Shown: piece by piece, positions 1 through 7,514 of the stretch
Layout of the letters: each line of letters opens with the position of its first letter
How positions within the stretch are numbered: position 1 is the first letter of the stretch
The notes under the pieces: generated by a model
Databases searched by the model: none
What the model was told of the DNA's origin: nothing
Seen by the model: only the letters and a program-made list of their open reading frames with translations
Program-made: the position numbers and the translations under genes
Source: Paracoccaceae bacterium
Lineage (GTDB): Bacteria > Pseudomonadota > Alphaproteobacteria > Rhodobacterales > Rhodobacteraceae
Reading direction: 5' to 3'
NCBI GenBank assembly: GCA_024763335.1
Contig: JANTFS010000006.1
Span: forward strand, 1 to 37,099
DNA length: 37,099 bases

Positions 1-1508
1 TCGGTTTCATCCGGGGCCGGGCGCGCATCTACCCGCACCCGCAGGTCTTCCTGCTCGGAATATGTCAGCGGGAAGAAGGCGCGCACGTCCTGGGTGGTGT
101 CGGTGAGGTTCTCCACCGTGAAGGTGATGCGCTGCTCGCGGGTGTTCGATTTCGATATGATCCCCGTGTCGCCCTCTTCGTTGCGGGCAAAGATCGTTTC
201 AAGCCGAATTCCTTCGACGGGACCGAACCCCAGTTCGGTCTCGGCGCCGGCGGGGATCATTTCGATCCGCTCGCGCCCGACCAGGTGGCCATCGCGCAGT
301 ATGTTGGCCCAGCCCGGCAACAGAGGTTCACCGGTGGTGTTGGTGAACCGCGCCACGGTGAAAGCCGTCTCGTCCCAGCGTGGGGCGGCATAGACAGACG
401 GCTCGGCCGCGAGGCGCAGCGTGTCGAGCGCGAGTTCCGCCGCTTCCTCGGAGCTGATGGTCACCGCATCGGGGTAGCTGTAGGACAGCGCCAGCCCGTC
501 AACCTCAAGCGCGGCTGTCGTGATTGAGGGTTCGACCAGAACCATCGCGTCGGGCGCCTTCTCGGCTTCCTCCATCATTGGCGCCGGTGCGCCAATGGCG
601 CGCCCGTAGGCGAGCGGTTCGACAATGCGGGCCTGGTCCGGATCGACGGGTGTCGGCGCAACGTCCTCGCCGGGTCGGGCCGTCGACAGTTTCAGCGCGA
701 CATTGTCCCAGGTGCGTCCGGTGTTCTGGGTGACGATGACCTTGCGTGACACCGCCAGTTCGCCTGCATCGCGGTCAAGATCCAGATCATAGTCCATCTC
801 CCACCACGCGTCGGGCGAAAGCTCGGTCAGCTCGAGCGCAACCGGTCCAGCCTGGGCGACATTGACCTCAACGGTTAGCATGTCGATCACCTCTTCGGGG
901 GGCGACAGCCGTTCAAAGGCTGCCTCGGCCGCGGCAAGTTCAGAGCTGAGATCGTCAAGCACGTCTTTCAGAGGGCGCAGCTTCGCCTTCGCCTGCACCA
1001 GAGCGGCCGCGCTGAGGCCGGTCTCGTCGCGCAGCCGGTCAGCCAGCGCGATGACATCGTCGGCCGGCATGCCGTCGCCGGGGGAGACCCGCGAGAGGAA
1101 GTCCAGCCGTGCCTCGATTGCGTGCACCGCAGCCTCGGCGGTGGCAATCTCATCACGTTGCGCTTCGACCCCGTCGCGCGCGGCGATCACCCGCGCCCAG
1201 GCATCCGCCTGTGCGGTTGTAAACAGGTCTTCGCGGTCGATCGTCACGTCACGGCGGAAACCGAGCGCGCCGATTGCGACACCCTCCGAGCTGCGAATGC
1301 GTGGCAGGGCACTCAGGCTGTCGAGCCCGGCATAGGGGAGAAAGATGCGGTGATTTCCGGCCGGCAATTCGACCGTGGCCCGATGGACGAGTTCGGCGCC
1401 CGAGGGATAGACGGTGACGGCGGCAACGGGCGCTTGGGCGAAAACGTCCCCGGCAAACGCCGGAACGGCCGCGACGAGGGCGATGAGGGAAGTGGCAAGA
1501 ACTCGCAT
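1..1508 (-). CDS. MuiA-like DUF4139 exported protein (partial)
   Basis: This frame is open from an ATG at 1508 to the window edge, so the 3' end (C-terminus) is cut off; about 502 residues are visible. It is missing from the ORF track because it has no stop inside the window. The N-terminus MRVLATSLIALVAAVPAFA is a clear signal peptide, followed by a segment like VAAVTVYPSGAELVHRATVE, typical of the DUF4140 N-terminal domain. A helical, Ala/Glu-rich middle part (about residues 85-180) looks like a coiled coil, and the later part resembles the DUF4139 beta-rich domain of 'mucoidy inhibitor A' family proteins. An AAGGAGAAAGG ribosome site lies just upstream of the ATG. The biochemical function of the family is poorly known; an envelope or periplasmic role is inferred from the signal peptide. 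Confidence 0.8.
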   Translation of the reverse strand, partial: MRVLATSLIALVAAVPAFAGDVFAQAPVAAVTVYPSGAELVHRATVELPAGNHRIFLPYAGLDSLSALPRIRSSEGVAIGALGFRRDVTIDREDLFTTAQADAWARVIAARDGVEAQRDEIATAEAAVHAIEARLDFLSRVSPGDGMPADDVIALADRLRDETGLSAAALVQAKAKLRPLKDVLDDLSSELAAAEAAFERLSPPEEVIDMLTVEVNVAQAGPVALELTELSPDAWWEMDYDLDLDRDAGELAVSRKVIVTQNTGRTWDNVALKLSTARPGEDVAPTPVDPDQARIVEPLAYGRAIGAPAPMMEEAEKAPDAMVLVEPSITTAALEVDGLALSYSYPDAVTISSEEAAELALDTLRLAAEPSVYAAPRWDETAFTVARFTNTTGEPLLPGWANILRDGHLVGRERIEMIPAGAETELGFGPVEGIRLETIFARNEEGDTGIISKSNTREQRITFTVENLTDTTQDVRAFFPLTYSEQEDLRVRVDARPAPDET

Positions 1509-1673
1509 CGGGAAAACCTTTCTCCTTGGGGTTCGCGAGCACGCTAACGCGGGCGCGCTTGCGCGCAAAGCGCGCGGTCGTCGCATCGGCAAAACCCGGC
1601 CCGCGCGATCGGAAATTGCGGGGAATGGACGGCGTTTAACGCTTTCTCAAGGTTGCGGCGGCAGGGTGGGGGC

Positions 1674-2204
1674 ATGGAGCTGTTCGATATCCCCCTCAAA
1701 CTGCCAGGCGAAATGATCTCGCAACTGAGGGTCATCGCAAGAGACCGCGATGAATCGATCGGCCGTGTTGTCCGCGATATCGTTGGAAAGGATTTGCGCC
1801 GACGGGCATCGGCGAAGACGCCCAACCGGGCGGATGAGCTGCTCGTCGCACGCCTTCAGCGGCTCCTCGCGGCCGAAATGGCGTCGGCCGACAGCTGGTC
1901 TGACATCCAGAAGCGGCTGTCGCGCCACGGGTATGAGCTCAGACCAGCCGGCGGCGGGTTGACCCTGCACGAGCGCGAAAGTGGGCGCCGGCTCTGCAAA
2001 TCGTCCGAGCTCGGCTTCGCCTATTCCCGCCTGGTGCGAAAATTCGGGGCCCCGATGCCAGGCCACCCGCACCTCATGCGCCACCTGTTGAATGAAACGG
2101 CCGTCGACGCCCAAAGTCCCGACGATGACCTGGAGCTGATCGAGCCTTTCGAGCCCGATCAGCCTTTTTTCAACACTTCGCGGCCGAGCAGTTCCGCGAT
2201 TTGA
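1674..2204 (+). CDS. Ribbon-helix-helix-like protein with relaxase-tail-like C-terminus
   Basis: The ORF track begins at a TTG (1653); the ATG at 1674 (MELFDIPLKLPGEM) behind a G-rich AGGGTGGGGG stretch is the more likely start, giving 176 residues. Residues 1-40 show a short strand (FDIPLKLP) followed by two helices ending in KDLRRR, the layout of a CopG-type ribbon-helix-helix DNA-binding fold. Around residues 85-135 there is a second block, GYELRPAGGGLTLHE ... LCKSSELGFAYSRLVRKFGA, which I recall from the C-terminal part of alphaproteobacterial relaxase/mobilisation proteins. No mobilisation genes are nearby. The 3' end overlaps the convergent asd gene by 46 bp. A DNA-binding regulator is the simplest guess; no target is evident. 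Confidence 0.65.
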   Translation: MELFDIPLKLPGEMISQLRVIARDRDESIGRVVRDIVGKDLRRRASAKTPNRADELLVARLQRLLAAEMASADSWSDIQKRLSRHGYELRPAGGGLTLHERESGRRLCKSSELGFAYSRLVRKFGAPMPGHPHLMRHLLNETAVDAQSPDDDLELIEPFEPDQPFFNTSRPSSSAI

Positions 2205-3181
2205 ACCGCATTCAGCGCCGCGCCCTTGCGCAGGTTGTCGGAGACGCACCACAGGTTGAGCCCGTTGTCGATCGTCGAATCCTGCCGGATACGGCTGACG
2301 AAGGTCGCGTAGTCACCGACACATTCCACCGGGGTGACGTAGCCGCCGGGCTCACGCTTGTCGACGACGAGGATGCCCGGGGATTCGCGCAGGATGTCGC
2401 GCGCTTCGTCTTCGTCGAGGTGCTCTTCAAACTCGATGTTCACCGCCTCCGAATGGCCGACAAAGACCGGAACGCGCACGCAGGTTGCGGTGACCTTGAT
2501 CGAGGGGTCAACGATCTTCTTGGTCTCGGCAACCATCTTCCACTCTTCCTTGGTGTCGCCCGAATCCAGGAAGACGTCGATCTGAGGGATCACGTTGAAG
2601 GCGATCTGCTTGGGATAGACCGAGGGCTCGACCTCCTGTCCGGGCACATACATGCCCTTGGTCTGGTTCCACAGCTCGTCCATCGCCTCCTTGCCGGAGC
2701 CGGAGACCGACTGGTAGGTGCTCACCACCACGCGCTTGACCTTGGCACGATCGTGGAGGGGCTTCAGCGCGACAACCATCTGCGCGGTCGAACAGTTCGG
2801 GTTGGCGATGATGTTCTTCTTGGCGTAGCCGTGCACCGCTTGCGGGTTCACCTCCGGCACGATCAGCGGCACGTCCGGGTCGTAGCGATAGAGCGACGAG
2901 TTGTCGATCACCACGCAGCCGGCCTTGGCAGCAATGGGCGCGTATTTCTTGGTTGCGTCCGAGCCGATGGCGAAAAGCGCAATATCCCAGCCGGTGAAGT
3001 CGAACTGGTCGAGATCCTGGGTCTTGAGGGTCTTGTCGCCAAAGCTGCATTCGGTGCCGAGCGAGCGGCGGCTAGCCAGCGCCGCGATCTCGTCCACGGG
3101 AAACTGGCGCTCGGCCAGGATGTTCAGCATTTCGCGGCCCACGTTGCCCGTGGCGCCAACGACGACGACCTTGTAGCCCAT
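2159..3181 (-). CDS. asd: Aspartate-semialdehyde dehydrogenase
   Basis: NADPH-dependent reduction of aspartyl-4-phosphate to aspartate-4-semialdehyde, the branch-point step to lysine/diaminopimelate, threonine and methionine. The nucleotide-binding loop GATGNVG lies at residues 9-15 and the catalytic cysteine is Cys130 in NPNCSTAQ. I place the start at MGYKVVVVGATG (3181) rather than at the upstream ATG in the ORF track (3199), because an AAGGAGA site sits about 6 nt before it and the upstream ATG has none. The resulting 340 residues equal the usual family length. It is a single gene on the minus strand, convergent with the ribbon-helix-helix gene and divergent from the helicase. Confidence 0.96.
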   Translation of the reverse strand: MGYKVVVVGATGNVGREMLNILAERQFPVDEIAALASRRSLGTECSFGDKTLKTQDLDQFDFTGWDIALFAIGSDATKKYAPIAAKAGCVVIDNSSLYRYDPDVPLIVPEVNPQAVHGYAKKNIIANPNCSTAQMVVALKPLHDRAKVKRVVVSTYQSVSGSGKEAMDELWNQTKGMYVPGQEVEPSVYPKQIAFNVIPQIDVFLDSGDTKEEWKMVAETKKIVDPSIKVTATCVRVPVFVGHSEAVNIEFEEHLDEDEARDILRESPGILVVDKREPGGYVTPVECVGDYATFVSRIRQDSTIDNGLNLWCVSDNLRKGAALNAVQIAELLGREVLKKG

Positions 3182-3552
3182 GAGGGTCTCCTTTGACATT
3201 GCCTCGATGCGAGGACGATGCGGGGCTTAACGCAAAGCGGGGCCGGGTGGAAGGGGGCGTTGATTCCCGTTGACTTGAGTCCCACATGCTGTGATGAGGG
3301 CGCATCGCCCCGGTGGCCGCGTGAGCCACCCGCCGCCAGCGAAAAACAACAACGAGCGGCAAGGGACGATGAGCAAGCGCAGCTCGCGAAGAGCGCGCGA
3401 CACAGGTTCCCAATTCACGCGGGGGGTCAACGGGCCGGACGGCGGCGGGGCAAGGGCCCGGCTGCGAGGACAGGCCTGCACCTTCACCTGCCAGGGCGCA
3501 AGGCGCGCCCCGGCCCCCACGTATGCGGCCTGTTGGCCGCGGAAAGATATAC
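3182..3552. other. 371-bp divergent intergenic region (asd / helicase)
   Basis: This gap between two divergent starts must hold the promoters of asd and of the helicase. I see a TTGACT (within 3260-3280) that could act as a plus-strand -35 element, but no convincing -10 box. A short ORF beginning MSKRSSRR (ATG near 3369, behind AAGGGA) runs into the helicase in another frame and does not look like a protein. Cold-induced DEAD-box helicase genes in other proteobacteria often carry long regulatory leaders, so a long 5' UTR is possible. Nothing else recognisable. Confidence 0.4.
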
Positions 3553-4809
3553 ATGACCGAATTTTCCGACCTCGGGCTCGCCCCGAAACTGCTCGATGCC
3601 ATCAAGGCCGCGGGCTACACCGCGCCCACGCCGATCCAGCTCAAGGCGATCCCGCCGGTGCTGGAGGGGCACGACGTGATGGGCCTCGCCCAGACCGGCA
3701 CCGGCAAGACGGCGGCCTTTGGCCTGCCGCTCATCCACCAGCTTCTGCATAAGCATGACAAGCGCCAGCCGAAAACGGCCCGCGCGCTCATCCTCGCGCC
3801 CACCCGCGAGCTTGTGAACCAGATCGCCGAAAACCTGCTGCTCTATGTCAAGGGCACGCATATGAAAGTGACCACGGTTGTCGGCGGCGTCTCGATCAAT
3901 CGACAGGCCAATGCCCTCGCCAAGGGCACCGACATTCTCGTCGCCACCCCGGGCCGGCTGATCGACCTGATGGACCGCGGCGCCGTGCGGCTCGATGCCG
4001 CCACCTTTCTTGTGCTCGACGAGGCCGATCACATGCTCGACATGGGTTTCATCCATGCCCTGCGCCGGATCGCGCCGAAGCTCGGCCACCCTCGCCAGAC
4101 CATGCTGTTCTCGGCAACAATGCCAAAGCAGATGGAAGAAATCGCCGGCGCCTATTTGCACAACCCCGTTCGGGTGCAGGTCTCCGCGCCTGGCAAGGCC
4201 GCCGACAAGATTACCCAAGGCGTGCATTGGGCCGACGACAAGGCCGACAAGACCCGCCTGCTCAAATCGTATCTCGATGACGCGCCCGAAGGGCTTGCGC
4301 TTGTTTTCGCGCGTACGAAGCATGGCGCCGAGCGGCTGATGAAGCACCTCGTCGCCCAAGGCTACGGCGCGGTGTCGATCCACGGCAACAAGAGCCAGGG
4401 CCAGCGGGAGCGGGCGCTGAAAGCGTTTCGCGAAGGCGATGCCCGCATTCTCGTGGCCACCGATGTCGCCGCACGCGGGATCGACATTCCGGGGGTGAGC
4501 CATGTCTACAATTTCGATCTGCCGGAAGTGGCGGAAAACTACGTCCACCGGATTGGCCGCACGGCACGCGCGGGCGCTGACGGCGATGCGATTGCCTTTG
4601 TCACCGGTGAGGAGATCGGGCTGCTCAAGCAGATTGAAAAGGTGATGAAAACCGCCATCCCCGTGCTGGGTGGAACCCGCCCCGCCGAGACCGAGCCGGC
4701 AAAGCGGCAAGGCCGCGGTGGCAGGCGTGCAGGAAGCGGCGGCGGCGCCAACACCGCGAAGACGCAAGGTGCTGGCAAACGGCGCAGGCGGCCGCGTCGC
4801 GCGGCCTGA
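3553..4809 (+). CDS. DEAD-box ATP-dependent RNA helicase (RhlE-like)
   Basis: An ATP-dependent RNA unwinding enzyme, likely for ribosome assembly or mRNA turnover. All DEAD-box motifs are visible: Q motif (PTPIQ), motif I AQTGTGKT (46-53), PTRELVNQ, TPGRL, motif II DEAD (156-159), SAT, ARGIDIPGV and HRIGRTARAG. After the two RecA domains a short Gly/Arg/Lys-rich tail (GRGGRRAG ... KRRRRPRRAA) probably binds RNA non-specifically. I chose the ATG at 3553 (MTEFSDLG) because the ten codons upstream in the ORF track lack similarity to the family and GGAAAGA precedes this ATG. The length of 418 residues fits RhlE-type enzymes; assignment among RhlE, DeaD and RhlB is uncertain, RhlE being the best match by motif spacing and tail. 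Confidence 0.93.
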   Translation: MTEFSDLGLAPKLLDAIKAAGYTAPTPIQLKAIPPVLEGHDVMGLAQTGTGKTAAFGLPLIHQLLHKHDKRQPKTARALILAPTRELVNQIAENLLLYVKGTHMKVTTVVGGVSINRQANALAKGTDILVATPGRLIDLMDRGAVRLDAATFLVLDEADHMLDMGFIHALRRIAPKLGHPRQTMLFSATMPKQMEEIAGAYLHNPVRVQVSAPGKAADKITQGVHWADDKADKTRLLKSYLDDAPEGLALVFARTKHGAERLMKHLVAQGYGAVSIHGNKSQGQRERALKAFREGDARILVATDVAARGIDIPGVSHVYNFDLPEVAENYVHRIGRTARAGADGDAIAFVTGEEIGLLKQIEKVMKTAIPVLGGTRPAETEPAKRQGRGGRRAGSGGGANTAKTQGAGKRRRRPRRAA

Positions 4810-4822
4810 GGGGAGGCGCCCG

Positions 4823-4844
4823 GCCCGGAGGTCAGTCTCCGGGC
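4823..4844 (+). terminator. Hairpin between convergent helicase and LuxR genes
   Basis: A perfect 8-bp inverted repeat, GCCCGGAG / CTCCGGGC, with a 6-nt loop starts 13 bp after the helicase stop. The loop and downstream arm include the stop codon and last codons of the opposing LuxR-type gene. There is no U-tract, so intrinsic termination is uncertain, but position and stability suit a terminator for the helicase transcript. Confidence 0.5.
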
Positions 4845-5353
4845 TTCGAGCCGATCCCGTCGGAGATATCTTCAATCAAGAGCCCGATGAGCTGCGCCCG
4901 CCCGGTGACGCCGGCCTTGCGAAAGACAGAATTGCTCTGCGCCTTGATGGTGCCCGGGCTCTTGCCGCGAAGCTCGGCAATCTCGTCATTGGAGAAACCC
5001 TTGACGGCGAACATCGCCACATCGGCCTCCGCGGGGGTCAGTCCCCATTCGCCAAACCGCTGCCACATGAGAGCGTTGAACGCGCCGGCGGCGGCGTGCA
5101 GCCGGGCTTCCGAGACACGGCGCTGTGTGGTGAAAGCCCGCAGCAGGGCAACCCCCAGCACCGTGCCGAGAGCCAGAGCTATGATGGTGAGAATTTGGAG
5201 AACCTCGCGGGCGTTCCAGCTCAGTCGGATGGAATAGAACCCGAAGACGTCGAGGAGGAACAGCCCGATGAACACGACCGAAAGCGTGGCCTGCACCAGC
5301 ACGATGGCAATCAGCATGGCGCGATAGGCGCGATATCCGGCATCTCGGTTCAT
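4832..5353 (-). CDS. Membrane-tethered LuxR-type HTH regulator
   Basis: A 173-residue protein starting MNRDAGYRAYR. The ORF track begins 36 codons earlier, inside the upstream gene's end region; the ATG at 5353 directly precedes the recognisable protein. Two hydrophobic helices (about 13-35 and 51-71) put both ends in the cytoplasm. They are followed by a C-terminal LuxR/GerE helix-turn-helix: LTPAEADVAMFAVKGFSNDEIAELRGKSPGTIKAQSNSV is typical. There is no receiver or autoinducer-binding domain, so the sensory input must come from the membrane segment or a partner. It lies 31 bp downstream of a secreted repeat protein on the same strand and is probably cotranscribed with it. Target genes are unknown. 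Confidence 0.85.
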   Translation of the reverse strand: MNRDAGYRAYRAMLIAIVLVQATLSVVFIGLFLLDVFGFYSIRLSWNAREVLQILTIIALALGTVLGVALLRAFTTQRRVSEARLHAAAGAFNALMWQRFGEWGLTPAEADVAMFAVKGFSNDEIAELRGKSPGTIKAQSNSVFRKAGVTGRAQLIGLLIEDISDGIGSKPGD

Positions 5354-5384
5354 CGGGCTCAACCTTGTTGTGACAAGTGGAGAG

Positions 5385-5894
5385 TTAGTTACCGAAACCG
5401 AAGCCGCCACCACCTGTGACACTGTCGACCATTCCGCTGACAGCGCTGCTGGTGCTGTCAACCACCGAGCTTGCGGCTTGCGAGGTGCTGTCGATCACCG
5501 AATGGGCGGCCTGTGACGTGCCCTCGACCACCGAACCGGCGGCCTGCGACGTGTTGTCGGCGACCATGCCGGCGGCGGCGGGATAGCCCTGGTAGGCCTC
5601 CGTTGCGTCTTGCATGATGTCGCCCGAGGTCATGTTGATCACGATCTCGCGTTTTTTGGCGCCGTCCCAGGCATATATCACCGCGCGGCCCAGCATCGAG
5701 CGGGAAACCTTGATGTATTGGTAGCCTTCCGCGGCGAGCTGTTTCCACGTCTCGCGGACCTTGGGCATGTTGGCCAGATCCGGGCTGGTGACGACGACCT
5801 TGACGTCGGCAGTGGCGGCTTGGGCGGCAAAATTCCCACCGGTAACGAAAAGCGCGGCGGTCATGCCGGCAATGATCCATTTCTTCGCGTTCAT
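5385..5894 (-). CDS. Secreted PepSY-like protein with 11-residue repeats
   Basis: A 169-residue exported protein. The ATG at 5894 (MNAKKWIIAG) is preceded by AGGAGA at 8 nt; the 57 extra codons in the ORF track are not supported. A signal peptide ends near AQA (residue 26). Residues 30-105 resemble a PepSY-type alpha/beta domain (LGRAVIYAWDGAKKREIVINMTSG). Residues 113-156 consist of four 11-residue repeats: DNTSQAAGSVV, EGTSQAAHSVI, DSTSQAASSVV, DSTSSAVSGMV. A Gly/Phe-rich end (GGGGFGFGN) follows. Eleven-residue periodicity suits an amphipathic helix, as in lipid-binding or desiccation-type proteins. It is the first gene of a likely operon with the LuxR-type regulator. Function unknown. Confidence 0.8.
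   Translation of the reverse strand: MNAKKWIIAGMTAALFVTGGNFAAQAATADVKVVVTSPDLANMPKVRETWKQLAAEGYQYIKVSRSMLGRAVIYAWDGAKKREIVINMTSGDIMQDATEAYQGYPAAAGMVADNTSQAAGSVVEGTSQAAHSVIDSTSQAASSVVDSTSSAVSGMVDSVTGGGGFGFGN
5427..5558 (-). repeat. Four 33-bp in-frame coding repeats
   Basis: Four tandem 33-bp units encode the 11-residue repeats of the secreted protein (consensus D-S-T-S-Q-A-A-x-S-V-V). The first three are closest to one another; the fourth has diverged (SSAVSGMV). This is visible directly in the translation and suggests expansion by tandem duplication. Confidence 0.85.
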
Positions 5895-6022
5895 GACTGG
5901 TCTCCTGTCTGGCCGGGCGCCCGAACCGTTCCGGGCTGCGATCGGCTTTGCGATGCCCCACAAGAAGGCGAAATTTCCGTGGGGTTCCATCAACTCAGGT
6001 CCGAATTGGCTGCGAGAGCGGC

Positions 6023-6034
6023 GGTTTAAACCGT
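6023..6034. promoter_or_regulatory. Palindrome CGGTTTAAACCG
   Basis: A perfect 12-bp palindrome about 130 bp upstream of the secreted-protein start. The GTTTAAAC core is rare in GC-rich DNA and occurs again beside hemC. An overlapping TTAA-N7-TTTA arrangement is one mismatch from a CtrA-type box; that reading is weak. Possible operator. Confidence 0.35.
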
Positions 6035-6158
6035 GGTTTAGGCCGGTGTGCCCACTCTTGCGCACGTTCTCCCGGCCGGGTTGCGCCCGCTTGAAGGTTG
6101 ATCAATTTCGTGGGTGCAGTGGTGGCGAACGTCGACGGTTTTTCGCAGAGCGGCAATT

Positions 6159-6189
6159 CCGGTTTTCCGGAAAACCGGTTTTCCGGAAA
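6159..6189. promoter_or_regulatory. Two nested perfect palindromes (20 and 26 bp)
   Basis: Positions 6159-6178 form a perfect 20-bp palindrome (CCGGTTTTCC and its complement). Positions 6164-6189 form an overlapping perfect 26-bp palindrome with half-site TTTCCGGAAAACC. The unit TTTTCCGGAAA thus occurs twice in alternating arrangement. This suits tandem binding of a dimeric regulator, or a cruciform/terminator at the end of the MFS transcript. Which of these applies cannot be decided from sequence. Confidence 0.5.
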
Positions 6190-6200
6190 TGAAAAATATC

Positions 6201-6217
6201 ACATCTTCATAAGATGT
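6201..6217 (-). terminator. AT-rich hairpin with downstream T-run
   Basis: ACATCTT-CAT-AAGATGT forms a perfect 7-bp stem. Read on the minus strand it is followed by GATATTTTT, which resembles a weak intrinsic terminator for the MFS transcript ending at 6333. It could equally be an operator half of the upstream region. Confidence 0.35.
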
Positions 6218-6332
6218 TAGAATGACATTTCGGTCGGATTGAAATCATTTGCTAACGGGCTGTGCTTCGGCGCCTGCCGTCCAGAGCGATGCGGGCGATA
6301 CGCAATATGCCGGGACAGCGGCTGTTCGGATC

Positions 6333-7514
6333 TCAGTCCAGCCGGTCGCGGCTGAACAGGTAGGCCAGGGAGCCGAGCAGCACCGGCACGGCGAAGAACA
6401 GGAAGAGCGCACGGTAGGCGGCCAACGGATCGCCGGTCATCTGCGCGCTCTCGAACACCCAGCCTGATGAGAACTGAAACAACCCCACGCCGCCGATTCC
6501 GAAAAGGTTCAACAGCGTCACCCCGCGCCCGGTCAGGTGCGGAGGAATGAACGCAAGCCCGTGGGCCATGATCAGGGGAAACGAGGCGCCGAACAGGCCC
6601 GCCGCGGCGAGGAGCAGTGTCGCTGTGCCAATGCCGCCCGCCGGCCAGGCCCAGAGTGCAAAGATACAGGCGGCAGAGAGCATGTTGCCGGCGAAAACCA
6701 CCCATTTGCGAGTGCCAAACAGCCGATCAAGCGGGCCATAGGCGAAATTGCCGACAATCATGGCTACGCCCATCACAAGGGTCACCCACCCGATCCCGGC
6801 CGCATCGAGACCGAACACGTCCGAAAGATAGGGCCCGGCCCAGAGCCCGCGCAGGCCGGCCACAGGGGCGTAGTTGACGAACATGAGCGGGAAAATCGCC
6901 CAGAGCGCGGGCATGGCGAGGAGCGACAACAGCGAGCCTTTCTGCGCATTATGGCCCTCGGGGCGCGCCGGATCGCGCACCGCCAAGGCGATGAACGCCG
7001 CCACGGCAAATGTCAGGGCCGCGAGGCCCCACATCGTCTCGCGCCAGCCGAACGTGCCGATCGCCCAAGCCATCGGCAGGCTGCCCGCGATGTTGCCGAG
7101 CGAGCCAAGCCCGATCACCGCCCCGGCAAGCGTGCCAAAGATGGCAGGCGGGAAACTCTTTGCGATGATGAAGTAGGTGGCCATCAGGACGGGCGAGCAG
7201 CCGATCCCCATCAACCCCATAGCCACCGAGACGTGCCACGGAGCGCTCGCCTGCGCGAACAGAACCGCGCCGCTGCCGGCGCCGAGACCAAGCAGCCAGG
7301 CCGCGGTGCGCCGCGGGCCGAGACGATCGAGGGCCCACCCTACGGGCAGCTGCATCGCCGCGAAAGCAAGGAACCAAAGCCCCGAGGCGCGCCCAAGCTC
7401 TTCCGGCGTGGCGGCGATGTCGGATTGCAGCACGGGGGTCAGAACCGGCAGGAACGCCCGGTCGAACTGGCTGAGCATATAGCCCGCAAGAAGCATCGCG
7501 AAGCCCGCACGCAT
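6333..7514 (-). CDS. Major facilitator superfamily transporter
   Basis: A 393-residue inner-membrane transporter with about 12 hydrophobic helices. The inter-helix 2-3 motif of MFS proteins is visible as GWALDRLGPRRTA, and a similar pattern begins the second half (GPLDRLFGTRKW). Start chosen at MRAGFAMLLAGYMLSQFDRAF (7514), which has GGGAGGA upstream; the longer N-terminus in the ORF track would be an unlikely 28-residue charged extension. It is divergent from a MarR-type regulator with a 134-bp shared promoter region, a common arrangement in which the MarR protein represses the transporter. The substrate cannot be told from sequence. Confidence 0.9.
   Translation of the reverse strand: MRAGFAMLLAGYMLSQFDRAFLPVLTPVLQSDIAATPEELGRASGLWFLAFAAMQLPVGWALDRLGPRRTAAWLLGLGAGSGAVLFAQASAPWHVSVAMGLMGIGCSPVLMATYFIIAKSFPPAIFGTLAGAVIGLGSLGNIAGSLPMAWAIGTFGWRETMWGLAALTFAVAAFIALAVRDPARPEGHNAQKGSLLSLLAMPALWAIFPLMFVNYAPVAGLRGLWAGPYLSDVFGLDAAGIGWVTLVMGVAMIVGNFAYGPLDRLFGTRKWVVFAGNMLSAACIFALWAWPAGGIGTATLLLAAAGLFGASFPLIMAHGLAFIPPHLTGRGVTLLNLFGIGGVGLFQFSSGWVFESAQMTGDPLAAYRALFLFFAVPVLLGSLAYLFSRDRLD

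Larger units (their letters stand above)
5895..6332. other. 438-bp palindrome-rich intergenic region
   Basis: This is the gap between the end of the MFS gene and the start of the secreted-protein gene, both on the minus strand. No coding sequence is convincing. Its 6180-6255 part is clearly AT-richer than the surroundings. It holds several palindromes annotated separately: a GTTTAAAC-centred one, a TTGATCAA (about 6098-6105), nested TTTTCCGGAAAA/ACCGGT palindromes and a small AT-rich hairpin. It probably contains the promoter of the secreted-protein/LuxR unit. Confidence 0.6.

Noticed and set aside
1553-1575. GCGCGC repeats between the MuiA-like and ribbon-helix-helix genes
   Set aside because: Simple GC-rich sequence with small self-complementary patches; no clear function.
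3218-3556. 112-residue ORF ending at the helicase start
   Set aside because: Composition is that of random GC-rich sequence and there is no ribosome site; not reported as a gene.
3484-4875. 463-residue minus-strand ORF opposite the helicase
   Set aside because: Antisense shadow; the plus-strand frame contains all DEAD-box motifs.
6027-6041. CtrA-type box TTAA-N7-TTTA
   Set aside because: One mismatch to TTAA-N7-TTAA, and it overlaps a better-defined palindrome; too weak to call.
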